A stretch of 64,000 nucleotides of DNA from Burkholderia sp. WSM2232 (GCF_000472545.1 NZ_AWZV01000022.1:60449-124448); one strand, 5' to 3'; numbered from the stretch's first letter, positions 8,450 to 15,969 are shown. Notes: generated by a model from the sequence alone, not told the origin. Numbers and translations: made by a program.

Positions 8450-9151
8450 ATGCCCGAATTGTCCGACCACCTGTGGTACTCCATCACCAGCCTCGGCGGC
8501 GCCGGCATGACGCTGCCGCTCGCGTTCGCCATCGCGCTGTGGCTGGCGGTCGGCTACACGTGGCGTATGGCGGCGGGCTGGCTGCTGTTGCTCGGCGCGG
8601 CAATCGGCGTGGTGACGGTAACGAAGCTGGCGTTCCTGGGCTGGGGCGTCGGCGTGCGCGAGCTTGATTTCACGGGCGTCAGCGGCCACGCGATGCTCTC
8701 TACGGCGGTCTATCCGGTGGCCCTGTTCCTGATGCTGCTGCGAACGCATCCGGCCGTTCGCGTGCTGGGCGTCCTGCTCGGCCTCGCTGCCGGCATGGCG
8801 GTCGGTGTGTCGCGCGTCGTGCTGAGCGCCCACTCTCCCTCGGAAGCCGTCACCGGCTGCCTGGTCGGCGCGCTTGCCGCGCTGCTGTTTGTCCGGATGG
8901 CGTGGACGGCCCAGCCCGAGCGCCTTTCTGTCCTTCCGGTCGCGGTGAGCCTGATGCTGCTCGCGGTACTGATGCACGGCGTGCACGTGCCGACGCAGCG
9001 CTGGGTGACGCATATCGCGCTGAAAGTGTCCGGCCATGACCGGCCGTTTATCCGCGCGAAATGGAAGGCAATCCGCAACGTCTCGCCAGCCACGGCACCT
9101 GTCGCGCAGACGCACAACGTGCTCGCACCGCCCGCCTCGCTTCGCGCCTGA
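8450..9151 (+). CDS. PAP2-superfamily membrane phosphatase-like protein
   Basis: The 233-residue protein has about six membrane segments. It carries two of the three phosphatase motifs of the PAP2 superfamily: SGH near residue 77 (usually PSGH) and SRVVLSAHSPSE near residue 123 (usually SRx5Hx3D, here with Glu in place of Asp). The first motif, KxxxxxxRP, is not evident; a single Lys stands before the SGH motif. Such proteins dephosphorylate lipid phosphates such as undecaprenyl pyrophosphate or phosphatidic acid. The C-terminal 60 residues are a non-membrane tail. The ATG at 8450 begins the family-like region; the longer upstream frame is not conserved-looking. Confidence 0.75.
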   Translation: MPELSDHLWYSITSLGGAGMTLPLAFAIALWLAVGYTWRMAAGWLLLLGAAIGVVTVTKLAFLGWGVGVRELDFTGVSGHAMLSTAVYPVALFLMLLRTHPAVRVLGVLLGLAAGMAVGVSRVVLSAHSPSEAVTGCLVGALAALLFVRMAWTAQPERLSVLPVAVSLMLLAVLMHGVHVPTQRWVTHIALKVSGHDRPFIRAKWKAIRNVSPATAPVAQTHNVLAPPASLRA

Positions 9152-9206
9152 CCCTTTCCATGCCACTGGCTGCGTCGTACGACCGGCGCAATGTCCGTCA
9201 TGCCAG

Positions 9207-9237
9207 CGCTATTACCTCGTGTATATTACGATATGCG
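9207..9237. promoter_or_regulatory. Candidate ModE operator upstream of modA
   Basis: An AT-rich block in otherwise GC-rich DNA reads CGCTATTA ... TATATTACGATATGCG, with ATAT-TACG-ATAT at 9223-9234. ModE of E. coli binds an imperfect palindrome of CGnTATAT-type half sites overlapping the modA promoter. The position, about 45-75 bases before modA, and the presence of modE downstream fit this role. The match to the consensus is only partial. Confidence 0.4.
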
Positions 9238-9279
9238 TTTTGACCACAGCTTCGGCACACGCCGGAGTGACACACTTCC

Positions 9280-10053
9280 ATGACACTGTCCCGCCGTCTG
9301 CAGAACCGCACGCTGTTCGTCGCCAGCGCGATTTGTATTGCCTTTAGCGCCCAGGCGCGCGCCGACGAGCTGGTAGTGTCGGCCGCCGCGAGCCTGACCA
9401 ATGCGTTCAGCGCGGTGAGCGAAGCGTTCGAAAAACAACACGCCGGCACCAAGGTGCTGCTGAATTTCGGCGCGTCGGACGTATTGATGCAGCAAATCGC
9501 CAAAGGCGCTCCCGCCGACGTGTTCGCCTCCGCGGATCAGAAGGCGATGGACAAGGCCGTAGCCGAAAAAGTCATCGCGCCGGCCACGCGCAAAGATTTT
9601 GCCGCCAACTCGCTGGTGCTGATCGTCCCGGCGGACAGCCGTTTCGCGCCGACGAGCCTCGCGGAACTGACTTCGTCGAACGTGAAGCGGATTGCCTATG
9701 GCGATCCCGCCTCGGTGCCGGTCGGCCGCTACACCCAAGGCGCGCTGAAGGCTGCGGGCGTGTGGGACGCCGTCAGCGCGAAAGCGGTACTCGCGGCGAA
9801 CGTGCGGCAAAGTCTCGACTATGTGTCGCGAGGTGAAGTGGATGCCGGTTTCGTGTTCGGCACCGACGCCGCGATACTTCCCGGCAAGGTGAAAGTGGCG
9901 CTAAGTGTGCCGACGCAAGCGCCGATCACCTATCCGATCGCGCAAGTGGAAGGCAGCCGCCACGCCGCACAGGCGCAGGCGTTTGTCGACTTCGTGCTGT
10001 CGCCGGCCGGTCAGGCGGTGCTCGCGAAATACGGCTTCAAGCCGGCGCACTGA
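9280..10053 (+). CDS. modA: Molybdate ABC transporter, periplasmic binding protein
   Basis: The 257-residue protein has an N-terminal signal peptide cleaved near the ARADE site (about residue 29). The mature part starts with ELVVSAAASLTNAF, the ModA oxyanion-binding signature. Other ligand-loop segments are FGASDVLMQQI, GAPADVFASAD and VPVGRY. It captures molybdate (and tungstate) in the periplasm and delivers it to ModB. It is the first gene of modABC, 42 bases before modB. Confidence 0.95.
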   Translation: MTLSRRLQNRTLFVASAICIAFSAQARADELVVSAAASLTNAFSAVSEAFEKQHAGTKVLLNFGASDVLMQQIAKGAPADVFASADQKAMDKAVAEKVIAPATRKDFAANSLVLIVPADSRFAPTSLAELTSSNVKRIAYGDPASVPVGRYTQGALKAAGVWDAVSAKAVLAANVRQSLDYVSRGEVDAGFVFGTDAAILPGKVKVALSVPTQAPITYPIAQVEGSRHAAQAQAFVDFVLSPAGQAVLAKYGFKPAH

Positions 10054-10094
10054 GCCCTCGAACCGATACGACACGATACGGACCGCGCAACATC

Positions 10095-10769
10095 ATGCAA
10101 CACGCCTGGATCCCGCTGATGCTGTCACTCAAGGTGGCGGGCTGGGCGACCGCGCTCAACCTGGTGTTCGGCGTTGCGGCCGGTTTTGGCTTGTCGCGCT
10201 GGCGCTCGGGCGCACGCGACGTCGTCGATTCGTTGCTGACGCTGCCGCTCGTCATGCCGCCTACGGTGCTCGGCTACTACCTGCTGGTCCTGCTGGGGCG
10301 ACGCGGCGTGATAGGCGCTTGGCTGGACCGCTTCGACATTCAACTGGTGTTCACGTGGCAAGGTGCGGTGATCGCGTCGACGGTGGTCGCTTTCCCGCTC
10401 GTGCTGAAGTCCGCCCGCGCCGCCTTCGAAGCCGTCGATCCCCAGCTCGAGCGCGCCGCGCGCACGCTCGGCGTCAGCGAGACAGCGGTGTTCTTTCGCG
10501 TGAGCCTGCCGCTTGCCGCGCGCGGCATTCTCGCGGGCGGCCTGCTGGCGTTCGCGCGGGCGCTCGGCGAGTTCGGCGCCACGCTGATGATCGCGGGCAA
10601 TTTGCCGGGCCGCACGCAGACGCTCTCGGTGGCCGTCTACGCAGCCGTGCAAGCCGGCGACGACAACACCGCGAACTTCCTCGTGATCGTGACTTCCGTG
10701 ACGTGCGTCGTCATTCTGCTGCTCGCCGGCCGGCTCGTGCCGCAACGCACGCTTCTGGTGCCTCGCTGA
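10095..10769 (+). CDS. modB: Molybdate ABC transporter permease
   Basis: This 224-residue inner-membrane permease has about five hydrophobic segments. The cytoplasmic EAA loop, ERAARTLGVSETAVFFRVSLP (about residues 117-137), contacts the ATPase. It forms the molybdate channel with ModC. The modC start codon follows after a single base, so the two are translationally linked. Confidence 0.95.
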   Translation: MQHAWIPLMLSLKVAGWATALNLVFGVAAGFGLSRWRSGARDVVDSLLTLPLVMPPTVLGYYLLVLLGRRGVIGAWLDRFDIQLVFTWQGAVIASTVVAFPLVLKSARAAFEAVDPQLERAARTLGVSETAVFFRVSLPLAARGILAGGLLAFARALGEFGATLMIAGNLPGRTQTLSVAVYAAVQAGDDNTANFLVIVTSVTCVVILLLAGRLVPQRTLLVPR

Positions 10770-10770
10770 C

Positions 10771-11472
10771 ATGCCGCTTGCCGTCGACATCCGCAAAACC
10801 TTCGCGAGCGCCGAGCGCCGCTTCACGCTCGAGGTCGCCTTCAACGCGACCACCCAGCGCGTGGTGCTGTTCGGCCCGTCGGGCGCCGGCAAGAGCCTGA
10901 CGCTGCAGGCGATTGCCGGCCTGTTGCGCCCCGATGAAGGCACGATCGCGCTGCACGGCAATGCGCTATTCGACAGCGCGCGTCATGTCGATCTGAAGCC
11001 GCAGGCGCGCCAGGTCGCGTATCTGTTCCAGGACTATGCGTTGTTTCCGCACTTGAACGTGCGGCAGAACATCGGCTTCGGTTTGCAGCGCGGCTGGCTG
11101 AATCCGCGGGCGCGCCACAGTTCGGCGCAGGTGGATTACTGGCTCGACGCGCTCGAACTGCGCAATGTCGCGAGCAATTATCCGGCGCAGCTTTCCGGCG
11201 GGCAGAAGCAGCGGGTGGCGCTGGCGCGCGCGCTGGTGTCCAGACCGCAACTGCTGTTGCTTGACGAGCCGTTTTCCGCGTTGGACAGCAACCTGCGCCA
11301 GCGCATGCGGGCGGAACTCTCGGAGTTGCAAACCCGGCTGGATATTCCGATGGTTTTGATCACGCACGATCCCGACGACGTTGCCGCCTTCGGCGATCAG
11401 GTCGTGCAGATCAGCGACGGCCGCGTGCGTGAGCATCAAGCGTTCAGCGGTTATCTGCGCAGCGAGAGCTGA
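10771..11472 (+). CDS. modC: Molybdate ABC transporter ATPase lacking the TOBE domain
   Basis: The 233-residue ATPase has the Walker A loop GPSGAGKS (about residues 34-41), Q-loop FQDY, signature LSGGQKQR, Walker B LLLLDEP and switch His in ITHD. It drives molybdate import. Typical ModC proteins have about 350 residues because a C-terminal Mop/TOBE domain follows the ATPase. Here the protein ends right after the nucleotide-binding domain, so allosteric feedback by molybdate at the transporter is probably missing. The chain ends cleanly and no remnant of a TOBE domain is seen downstream. Confidence 0.92.
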   Translation: MPLAVDIRKTFASAERRFTLEVAFNATTQRVVLFGPSGAGKSLTLQAIAGLLRPDEGTIALHGNALFDSARHVDLKPQARQVAYLFQDYALFPHLNVRQNIGFGLQRGWLNPRARHSSAQVDYWLDALELRNVASNYPAQLSGGQKQRVALARALVSRPQLLLLDEPFSALDSNLRQRMRAELSELQTRLDIPMVLITHDPDDVAAFGDQVVQISDGRVREHQAFSGYLRSES

Positions 11473-11585
11473 TTCGCGTTTTTGCGGGCCTTTATGCACT
11501 CGCGCCCTTAGGCCCTCACGCTTTCCCGCCTCACACGCTCACGCCTTCGCCCCTTCCCCGCTCACACCCCCGCACCCTCACACCC

Positions 11586-11640
11586 CACGCCTCACGCCTC
11601 ACGCCTCACGCCTCACGCCTCACGCCTCACGCCTCACGCC
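11586..11640. repeat. Seven-base tandem repeat, about 7.9 copies of CACGCCT
   Basis: Perfect copies of CACGCCT run from 11586 to 11640 in the gap between modC and the convergent modE. The array ends one base before the modE stop codon (11642-11644). Further imperfect CTCACACC/CTCACGCC units lie to the left (about 11515-11585). The unit length is not a multiple of three, so copy changes could alter the 3' end of the modE transcript but not its frame unless they cross the stop. Confidence 0.9.
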
Positions 11641-11641
11641 C

Positions 11642-12478
11642 TCAGTCTTTCACACCAAGTATCACGCTCGATGCCTTAAAAACCGCGACAGCGCTCGCGC
11701 CTTCCGCAACAGCCAGCGCATCGGCGCTCTGGTTGGTGATCACGGCAGTGATCACCGCGCCGCCTTCCAGCGCAAGCGACACCTCAGCGTTGACCGCGCC
11801 GCGCTTCACGCTCTGCACGGTGCCGCGCAGTTGATTGCGGGCCGATAGTTTCAACGGCGCGCCGCTTTCGCCGGTCACCAGCAGCACGACCCACGACGCC
11901 TTGATCAACGCGAACGCCGCCGCGCCCTCGGCAAGACCGAGCGCCTCCGTGCTCTCGTGCGTGAGAACGGCGACGATCGTATGGCCGCCGGGCAGCGTCA
12001 GCGAGACTTCGTCATTGATGGAGCCGCGCGTGATGCGCGAGACCGTGCCGTAAAGCTGATTGCGCGCGCTGGTCTTGACACCGATGCGGCCGATCAGATC
12101 CCAGTCGGTCGCGAAACCCTCGATAGCCGCGCCCGCACGCTCCAGAAAGCGCCGATGCTCGCGCTCGACCGCGCGAAACGTGTCGATCAGCTTGAGCGCG
12201 CGCGGCGTCAACGTGGTGCCGCCGCCGCCCTTGCCGCCGGTCAGCCGCACGACGAGCGGCTCGCCGGCGAGATTGTTCATGGCGTCGACGGCGTCCCACG
12301 CGCCCTTGTAGCTCATGCCGACCGCCTTGGCCGCGCTGGTGATGGAACCGGTCTCGCCGATGGCGGCAAGCAGCGCGATCCGCGACGCGCCGCCAAGCGT
12401 GTTGTTGCCCGCCTGGAACCACACGGACCCGCCGATTTCGAGCGGCTCGTGCGAAGAATCGTTGCTGTCTGAAGCCAT
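11642..12478 (-). CDS. modE: Molybdate-responsive transcriptional regulator ModE
   Basis: The 278-residue regulator has an N-terminal winged helix (SITSAAKAVGMSYKGAWDAVDAMN, about residues 44-67) and the GGKGGGGTTLTPRAL wing. Two tandem Mop/TOBE molybdate-binding repeats each begin with an SARNQL(Y/R)GTV motif (about residues 137 and 209). With molybdate bound, ModE represses the mod transport operon and adjusts molybdoenzyme genes. Length and domain order match E. coli ModE (262). It is convergent with modABC, and its molybdate sensing may compensate for the missing TOBE domain of ModC. Confidence 0.95.
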   Translation of the reverse strand: MASDSNDSSHEPLEIGGSVWFQAGNNTLGGASRIALLAAIGETGSITSAAKAVGMSYKGAWDAVDAMNNLAGEPLVVRLTGGKGGGGTTLTPRALKLIDTFRAVEREHRRFLERAGAAIEGFATDWDLIGRIGVKTSARNQLYGTVSRITRGSINDEVSLTLPGGHTIVAVLTHESTEALGLAEGAAAFALIKASWVVLLVTGESGAPLKLSARNQLRGTVQSVKRGAVNAEVSLALEGGAVITAVITNQSADALAVAEGASAVAVFKASSVILGVKD

Positions 12479-12602
12479 GACGCGCGCGCTCGGCTAACGA
12501 AGGATCGAGGAGAGCGAACCATTATAGCGACCGGCCCCCGGCCCACGGAAAGACAGGCCGGCGGTCGATCGCCGGCGCCATGACTGGAAGACGAAGCGCC
12601 GC

Positions 12603-12986
12603 TCAAAGTGCGTAGTGCGCGATCCCATTGCCGAACGACCAGTTCTCCTTAAGCACCTCGACAAGATTGATGAGTACGTCCTCCCGTCGCAAGCCGGGCG
12701 ACTCGTGCAACTCCTCCACGATGCGCTGATAGAGCGCCTTCTTCTGCTCGAGCGTGCGGGTGTTGTTCGCGGTGATCTGAATCATGACGAGGTCGTCCGT
12801 CCGCTCGACGTTCAGGTACTGGTTGTCGTACACGAAATTGGCGGCCTCGTGCTCGGTGATCAGCATGAAGACGTCGTCCTTCGGCACATTGAAGGTGGCG
12901 ACGAGCGCACGCTGAATGCTGTCCGTGAGCGCCTTGCGGTATTCGACGGGTTTGCCGGCGCGTAAAGCGATGCGAGTCATTGGCAT
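12603..12986 (-). CDS. Tautomerase_2 family protein
   Basis: This 127-residue protein begins Met-Pro-Met-Thr-Arg. Pro becomes the N-terminal residue after Met removal and is the catalytic base of the tautomerase superfamily, so ATG 12986 is favoured over the ATG two codons later. Family landmarks are FNVPKDD, ITEHEA, DDLVMIQIT, EQKKALYQRI and NLVEVLKENWSFGNG. These proteins catalyse keto-enol tautomerisation or related dehalogenase and decarboxylase steps; the substrate is unknown. It is divergent from a LysR gene 98 bases away, which probably controls it. Confidence 0.85.
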   Translation of the reverse strand: MPMTRIALRAGKPVEYRKALTDSIQRALVATFNVPKDDVFMLITEHEAANFVYDNQYLNVERTDDLVMIQITANNTRTLEQKKALYQRIVEELHESPGLRREDVLINLVEVLKENWSFGNGIAHYAL

Positions 12987-13062
12987 GACGTTCTCCTTGA
13001 GAGGGTGGATGCATGCACACAGCGTAGGCGCCCTCGCACATAATGAACAGACATGGCTCGCT

Positions 13063-13086
13063 ATTTCATCTATGTTGAATTGAAAT
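13063..13086. promoter_or_regulatory. Candidate LysR-type binding site
   Basis: ATTTCA (13063-13068) and TGAAAT (13081-13086) form a perfect 6-base inverted repeat with a 12-base spacer, resembling the T-N11-A boxes bound by LysR proteins. The right arm overlaps the start codon of the regulator at 13085, so binding there could both repress the regulator and act on the divergent tautomerase promoter. Confidence 0.4.
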
Positions 13087-13936
13087 GAAAGTTCTTGATC
13101 TCGATGCGGTACGCGCGTTCGTGCTCGTTGCGGACCTGTGCAGCTTCACGCGCGCAGCCGACGCGCTAAACACCACTCAGTCGGCCGTCAGCCTGAAACT
13201 CAAGCGGCTGGAAGCGCATCTGGGCAAACAGTTGCTGGAACGCACTCCGCGGGTGGTGCGCCTTTCCGTCGACGGCAAGGCGTTTCTGGGCGGCGCGCGC
13301 GACCTGCTGAATGCGCACGAGCGGGCGCTGGGGGCGTTGTCGGTGGAACGTCGGCGACTGGCGCTCGGCCTGAGCGAGCACGTCGCGGGGCCCGACCTGC
13401 CGCAGTTGCTCGCGCGCCTGAGTGCACACGATCCGGCGCTGGTGGTCGAACTGCACCTCGGCACGTCCACCGCATTGCTGGCTCAATTCGACGAACGCCG
13501 GCTGGACGCGGCGATCGTGCGTGACAGCGTGGACGCGCCGCCGCGCGCGGACGCCCAAGTGTTGTTTAGCGAATCGCTCGGCTGGCTCGCAACGCCGACG
13601 TGGCTGCCGCGTGTCGGCGAACCGCTGGCGCTCGCGTTGTTGAGTCCGCCGTGCAATGTGCGCGACACGGCTTTGCGGACACTGGCCGATGCGTCGATAG
13701 CATGGCAGGAGGTATTTGTGGGCGGCGGGGTGGCGGCCGTGGGCGCGGCGACAGCGGCCGGCCTTGCGGTGTCGCCGCTCGCGCGCAGAGTCGCGCCGCG
13801 CGGTTTGATCGACGTTGGCCCGCGGCTGGGGTTGCCGCCGTTGCCGGAATCGCGGGTGACGCTGCACTCGCGCGTGCGCGACGAGCGTTCAAAGGAAACG
13901 CTGCGGCTAGTGGCCAACGGGTTGGCGGGTGGGTGA
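13085..13936 (+). CDS. LysR family transcriptional regulator
   Basis: The 283-residue protein has the N-terminal LysR helix-turn-helix (AVRAFVLVADLCSFTRAADA then TTQSAVSLKLKRLE, about residues 8-45). It is followed by a periplasmic-binding-like effector domain. The effector half is rather Ala/Arg-rich and short but complete. Divergent placement with the tautomerase gene suggests that it activates or represses it in response to an unknown ligand. The 3' end runs into a short tandem-repeat region. Confidence 0.88.
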   Translation: MKVLDLDAVRAFVLVADLCSFTRAADALNTTQSAVSLKLKRLEAHLGKQLLERTPRVVRLSVDGKAFLGGARDLLNAHERALGALSVERRRLALGLSEHVAGPDLPQLLARLSAHDPALVVELHLGTSTALLAQFDERRLDAAIVRDSVDAPPRADAQVLFSESLGWLATPTWLPRVGEPLALALLSPPCNVRDTALRTLADASIAWQEVFVGGGVAAVGAATAAGLAVSPLARRVAPRGLIDVGPRLGLPPLPESRVTLHSRVRDERSKETLRLVANGLAGG

Positions 13937-13972
13937 GCGGGGAATGAGCCGTGGTGGCGGGGCTGGCACGGC

Positions 13973-14036
13973 GCTGTGCCGCTGTTCCGCTGTTCCGCTG
14001 TTCCGCTGTTCCGCTGTACCGCCGTGCCGCTGTACG
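13973..14036. repeat. Eight-base tandem repeat, consensus GCTGTNCC, about 8 copies
   Basis: The array is GCTGTGCC, then four perfect GCTGTTCC copies (13981-14012), then GCTGTACC, GCCGTGCC and GCTGTACG. It lies between the convergent ends of the LysR gene and the unknown secreted-protein gene, where it does not interrupt a reading frame. Confidence 0.85.
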
Positions 14037-14110
14037 CTGTGTCTCTCTACCGCTGTGCCGCTGGCGGCCCGCCGCGACGGCCACCTCCCGCCTTTGCCGT
14101 GCGCCCCCGC

Positions 14111-14707
14111 TCAGTGCAGGATTGGCGGCAGTGATCCGCTGCGCGCGGTGGCCGGATCTGCCGCGGCGTCCGCCCGATCCGCACCGGCGCTGACTGAGAG
14201 CATCCGAGGCTTCGGCTCCGCAGCCCCCGGCTTCGCAGTTGCCGGCTTGCGAACCTGGCTCTTGCCCGTCACGGCGCCCTTCAGTGCATCACGATGCACG
14301 GCATGGTCTCGCGCAATGTCGGCATGCACGGCCCTGGCCTCGCCGGACTTCGTCCGGACGATTTGCGCGTGGGGTTTCCTGGCCCGCTCAACTCGCGCAC
14401 CGTTTTGCTTCGCCTGACCGCCGACTACCGCCGCCGTCCCTTTGACGCTCCCGTTCGCTCCGTGCCGCACGCCATCACGCACGGCCGGGTTCGCCTTTGC
14501 GACATAACCCGCATGCCTGCCCGCGTTCTTCGTCGCCGACTTTGTCGTCGCGTTGACTGGCGGCTTTTGCGCCTGATGCTTCACCGCGCCATGCCTCGCA
14601 TGCGCGCCGGCCTCAGGCGGATTCCATACCTCCGCATAACCGTTAGCCATGGCCGCGCCGGCTATGCACCAGGTCGCTATCGCCGTTGCTACTGCTCGAA
14701 ACCACAT
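14111..14707 (-). CDS. Unknown Ala/Lys-rich secreted protein
   Basis: I do not recognise a family. The 198-residue product starts with a signal peptide (MWFRAVATAIATWCIAGAAMA) that is probably cleaved near residue 21. The mature part begins NGYAEVWNPPEAGAHARHG and is then a basic, low-complexity chain rich in Ala, Lys, Arg, His and Gly with little hydrophobic content. The ATG at 14707 has a GGAG about 9 bases upstream and a TATAAT box 41 bases upstream. A longer frame starting at 14764 would overlap that promoter, so the shorter start is preferred. A disordered periplasmic or surface nucleic-acid- or polyanion-binding role is a guess only. Confidence 0.65.
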   Translation of the reverse strand: MWFRAVATAIATWCIAGAAMANGYAEVWNPPEAGAHARHGAVKHQAQKPPVNATTKSATKNAGRHAGYVAKANPAVRDGVRHGANGSVKGTAAVVGGQAKQNGARVERARKPHAQIVRTKSGEARAVHADIARDHAVHRDALKGAVTGKSQVRKPATAKPGAAEPKPRMLSVSAGADRADAAADPATARSGSLPPILH

Positions 14708-14747
14708 CTGCTCGACTCCCAAAATCGCTGCCTGCTGGCGAGCCGGG

Positions 14748-14753
14748 ATTATA
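14748..14753 (-). promoter_or_regulatory. TATAAT -10 box of the unknown secreted-protein gene
   Basis: A perfect TATAAT on the minus strand lies inside the near-palindrome GGGATTATATTCCC (14745-14758, 12 of 14 positions symmetric). The -35 region is not convincing. The palindrome over the -10 could be an operator. Confidence 0.45.
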
Positions 14754-14773
14754 TTCCCTTGCAAAAATCCGAA

Positions 14774-14810
14774 ATTGGACTAGCATAGGCAATAAGTACA
14801 CATTAGGACT
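14774..14810 (+). promoter_or_regulatory. Direct repeat before the toxin-antitoxin operon
   Basis: ATTGGACT (14774-14781) and ATTAGGACT (14802-14810) are direct repeats spaced about three helix turns apart. The second ends 10 bases before the antitoxin start codon. Antitoxins of this type often repress their own operon, so this is a candidate operator. Confidence 0.3.
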
Positions 14811-14819
14811 TACCCCATC

Positions 14820-15257
14820 ATGGCTCACGCCGCCCGCGCCACCCAGACTGAAGCGCCGATTCGTCGGCCGTCTTCAGAGCCCTCGTTTGCGGAAATGTCC
14901 GCAGCGGGTTTGCGCGCATTCTTCAATATCGCGCGAGACTGGGACTTGAGCGCGGACGAGCAGATCGTCCTGCTCGGCTCGCCCGGCCGCTCCACTTACT
15001 TCAAATGGAAGTCGGCCCCGGAAACGGCACGCCTTGGCCGCGACACGCTGGAGCGTCTGTCGCTGCTGCTCGGCATCTACAAGGCGCTGCAAATTCTCCT
15101 GCCGCAACCCAGCGCCGCGGACAGCTGGATCAAACGTCCCAACAGCGCGCCGCCGTTCGGCGGCCGTCGTGCGCTGGACCGCATGCTGGCCGGCAACATT
15201 AGCGATCTGGTTGCGGTGCGCCAGTATCTCGACGCAATGCGGGGCGGCTGGGCGTGA
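14820..15257 (+). CDS. MbcA/ParS/Xre-type antitoxin
   Basis: The 145-residue protein has a central helical Xre-like region (FNIARDWDLSADEQIVLLG). Its C-terminal DUF2384 toxin-binding domain reads P-FGGRRALDRMLAG-ISDLVAVRQYLDA (about residues 114-141). It is the antitoxin of a RES-type module and should bind and block the NAD-consuming toxin encoded immediately downstream. The genes overlap by four bases (GTGA), giving coupled translation with the antitoxin first, as is standard for this family. Confidence 0.88.
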   Translation: MAHAARATQTEAPIRRPSSEPSFAEMSAAGLRAFFNIARDWDLSADEQIVLLGSPGRSTYFKWKSAPETARLGRDTLERLSLLLGIYKALQILLPQPSAADSWIKRPNSAPPFGGRRALDRMLAGNISDLVAVRQYLDAMRGGWA

Positions 15258-15955
15258 CACAACCGCATTGGCAGGACCGCTGGCGCAGCGCGCCACTGGA
15301 CTGGTCGCCCGCGTACCGCGTCATTCCCACGCGCTTTCCGGCCGTCAATCTGTTCGATCGGGTTGCATCGGCGGAAGATTTCGACGCGCTTTACGCGCTC
15401 GAAGCCATGACCAACGACAGGCTGCGCACCGAAGTCGGCGACCTCGACCTCGTGCCACGCGAAGAACGCCGTTTCGGGCCAGGCTATGGGCCGATCATGG
15501 CCGCCCTCACGCATCTGAATCCGCTCGGCAGCCGCTTTTCCGACGGCACCTACGGCGTGTTCTATTGCGCCCGCTCGCGCGCCACCGCCATAGCCGAAAC
15601 GCGCTATCACACGGGTAAATTCATGGAAGCCACGGCCGAGCCGCCCATGCGTCAGCAAATGCGTCTCTACACGGTGGTGGCGCAAGGGGAGGTAGTAGAC
15701 CTGCGTGGCGATCCGCAGTTGGACCTCGCAGTGCTCTCGCCGGACGACTATCTCGCCGGCCAGTCGCTCGGACGCGCGGTGCGCGAAGCCGGAGCGCCAG
15801 GCATAGCGTATCCGTCGGTGCGCGACCCGGAGGGCGAATGCCTCGCGGCATTCAAGACCACGCTGCTGCGCGATTGCCATCACGCGGCGTATCTCGAGTA
15901 CAACTGGAACGGCACGAGCGTGGATATGGTTTTCGAGCTGAGCCAGGTCGGCTGA
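15254..15955 (+). CDS. RES family NAD+ phosphorylase toxin
   Basis: This 233-residue protein carries the RES domain: an early Arg (YRVIPTRF), GSRFSDGTYGVFYCARSRATAIAE with the conserved Arg and Glu, and AGAPGIAYPSVRDPEGECLA with the conserved Ser. Characterised members such as MbcT and Xre-RES toxins degrade NAD+ and stop growth when released from the antitoxin. The start is GTG 15254, overlapping the antitoxin stop. All three conserved polar positions appear present, so the toxin is probably active. Confidence 0.88.
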   Translation: MTQPHWQDRWRSAPLDWSPAYRVIPTRFPAVNLFDRVASAEDFDALYALEAMTNDRLRTEVGDLDLVPREERRFGPGYGPIMAALTHLNPLGSRFSDGTYGVFYCARSRATAIAETRYHTGKFMEATAEPPMRQQMRLYTVVAQGEVVDLRGDPQLDLAVLSPDDYLAGQSLGRAVREAGAPGIAYPSVRDPEGECLAAFKTTLLRDCHHAAYLEYNWNGTSVDMVFELSQVG

Positions 15956-15969
15956 CAGCACCTCGAGCA

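Noticed and set aside
11586..11640. Tandem repeat considered as a CRISPR array
   Set aside because: Units are 7 bases, directly adjacent, with no spacers and no cas genes in the window.
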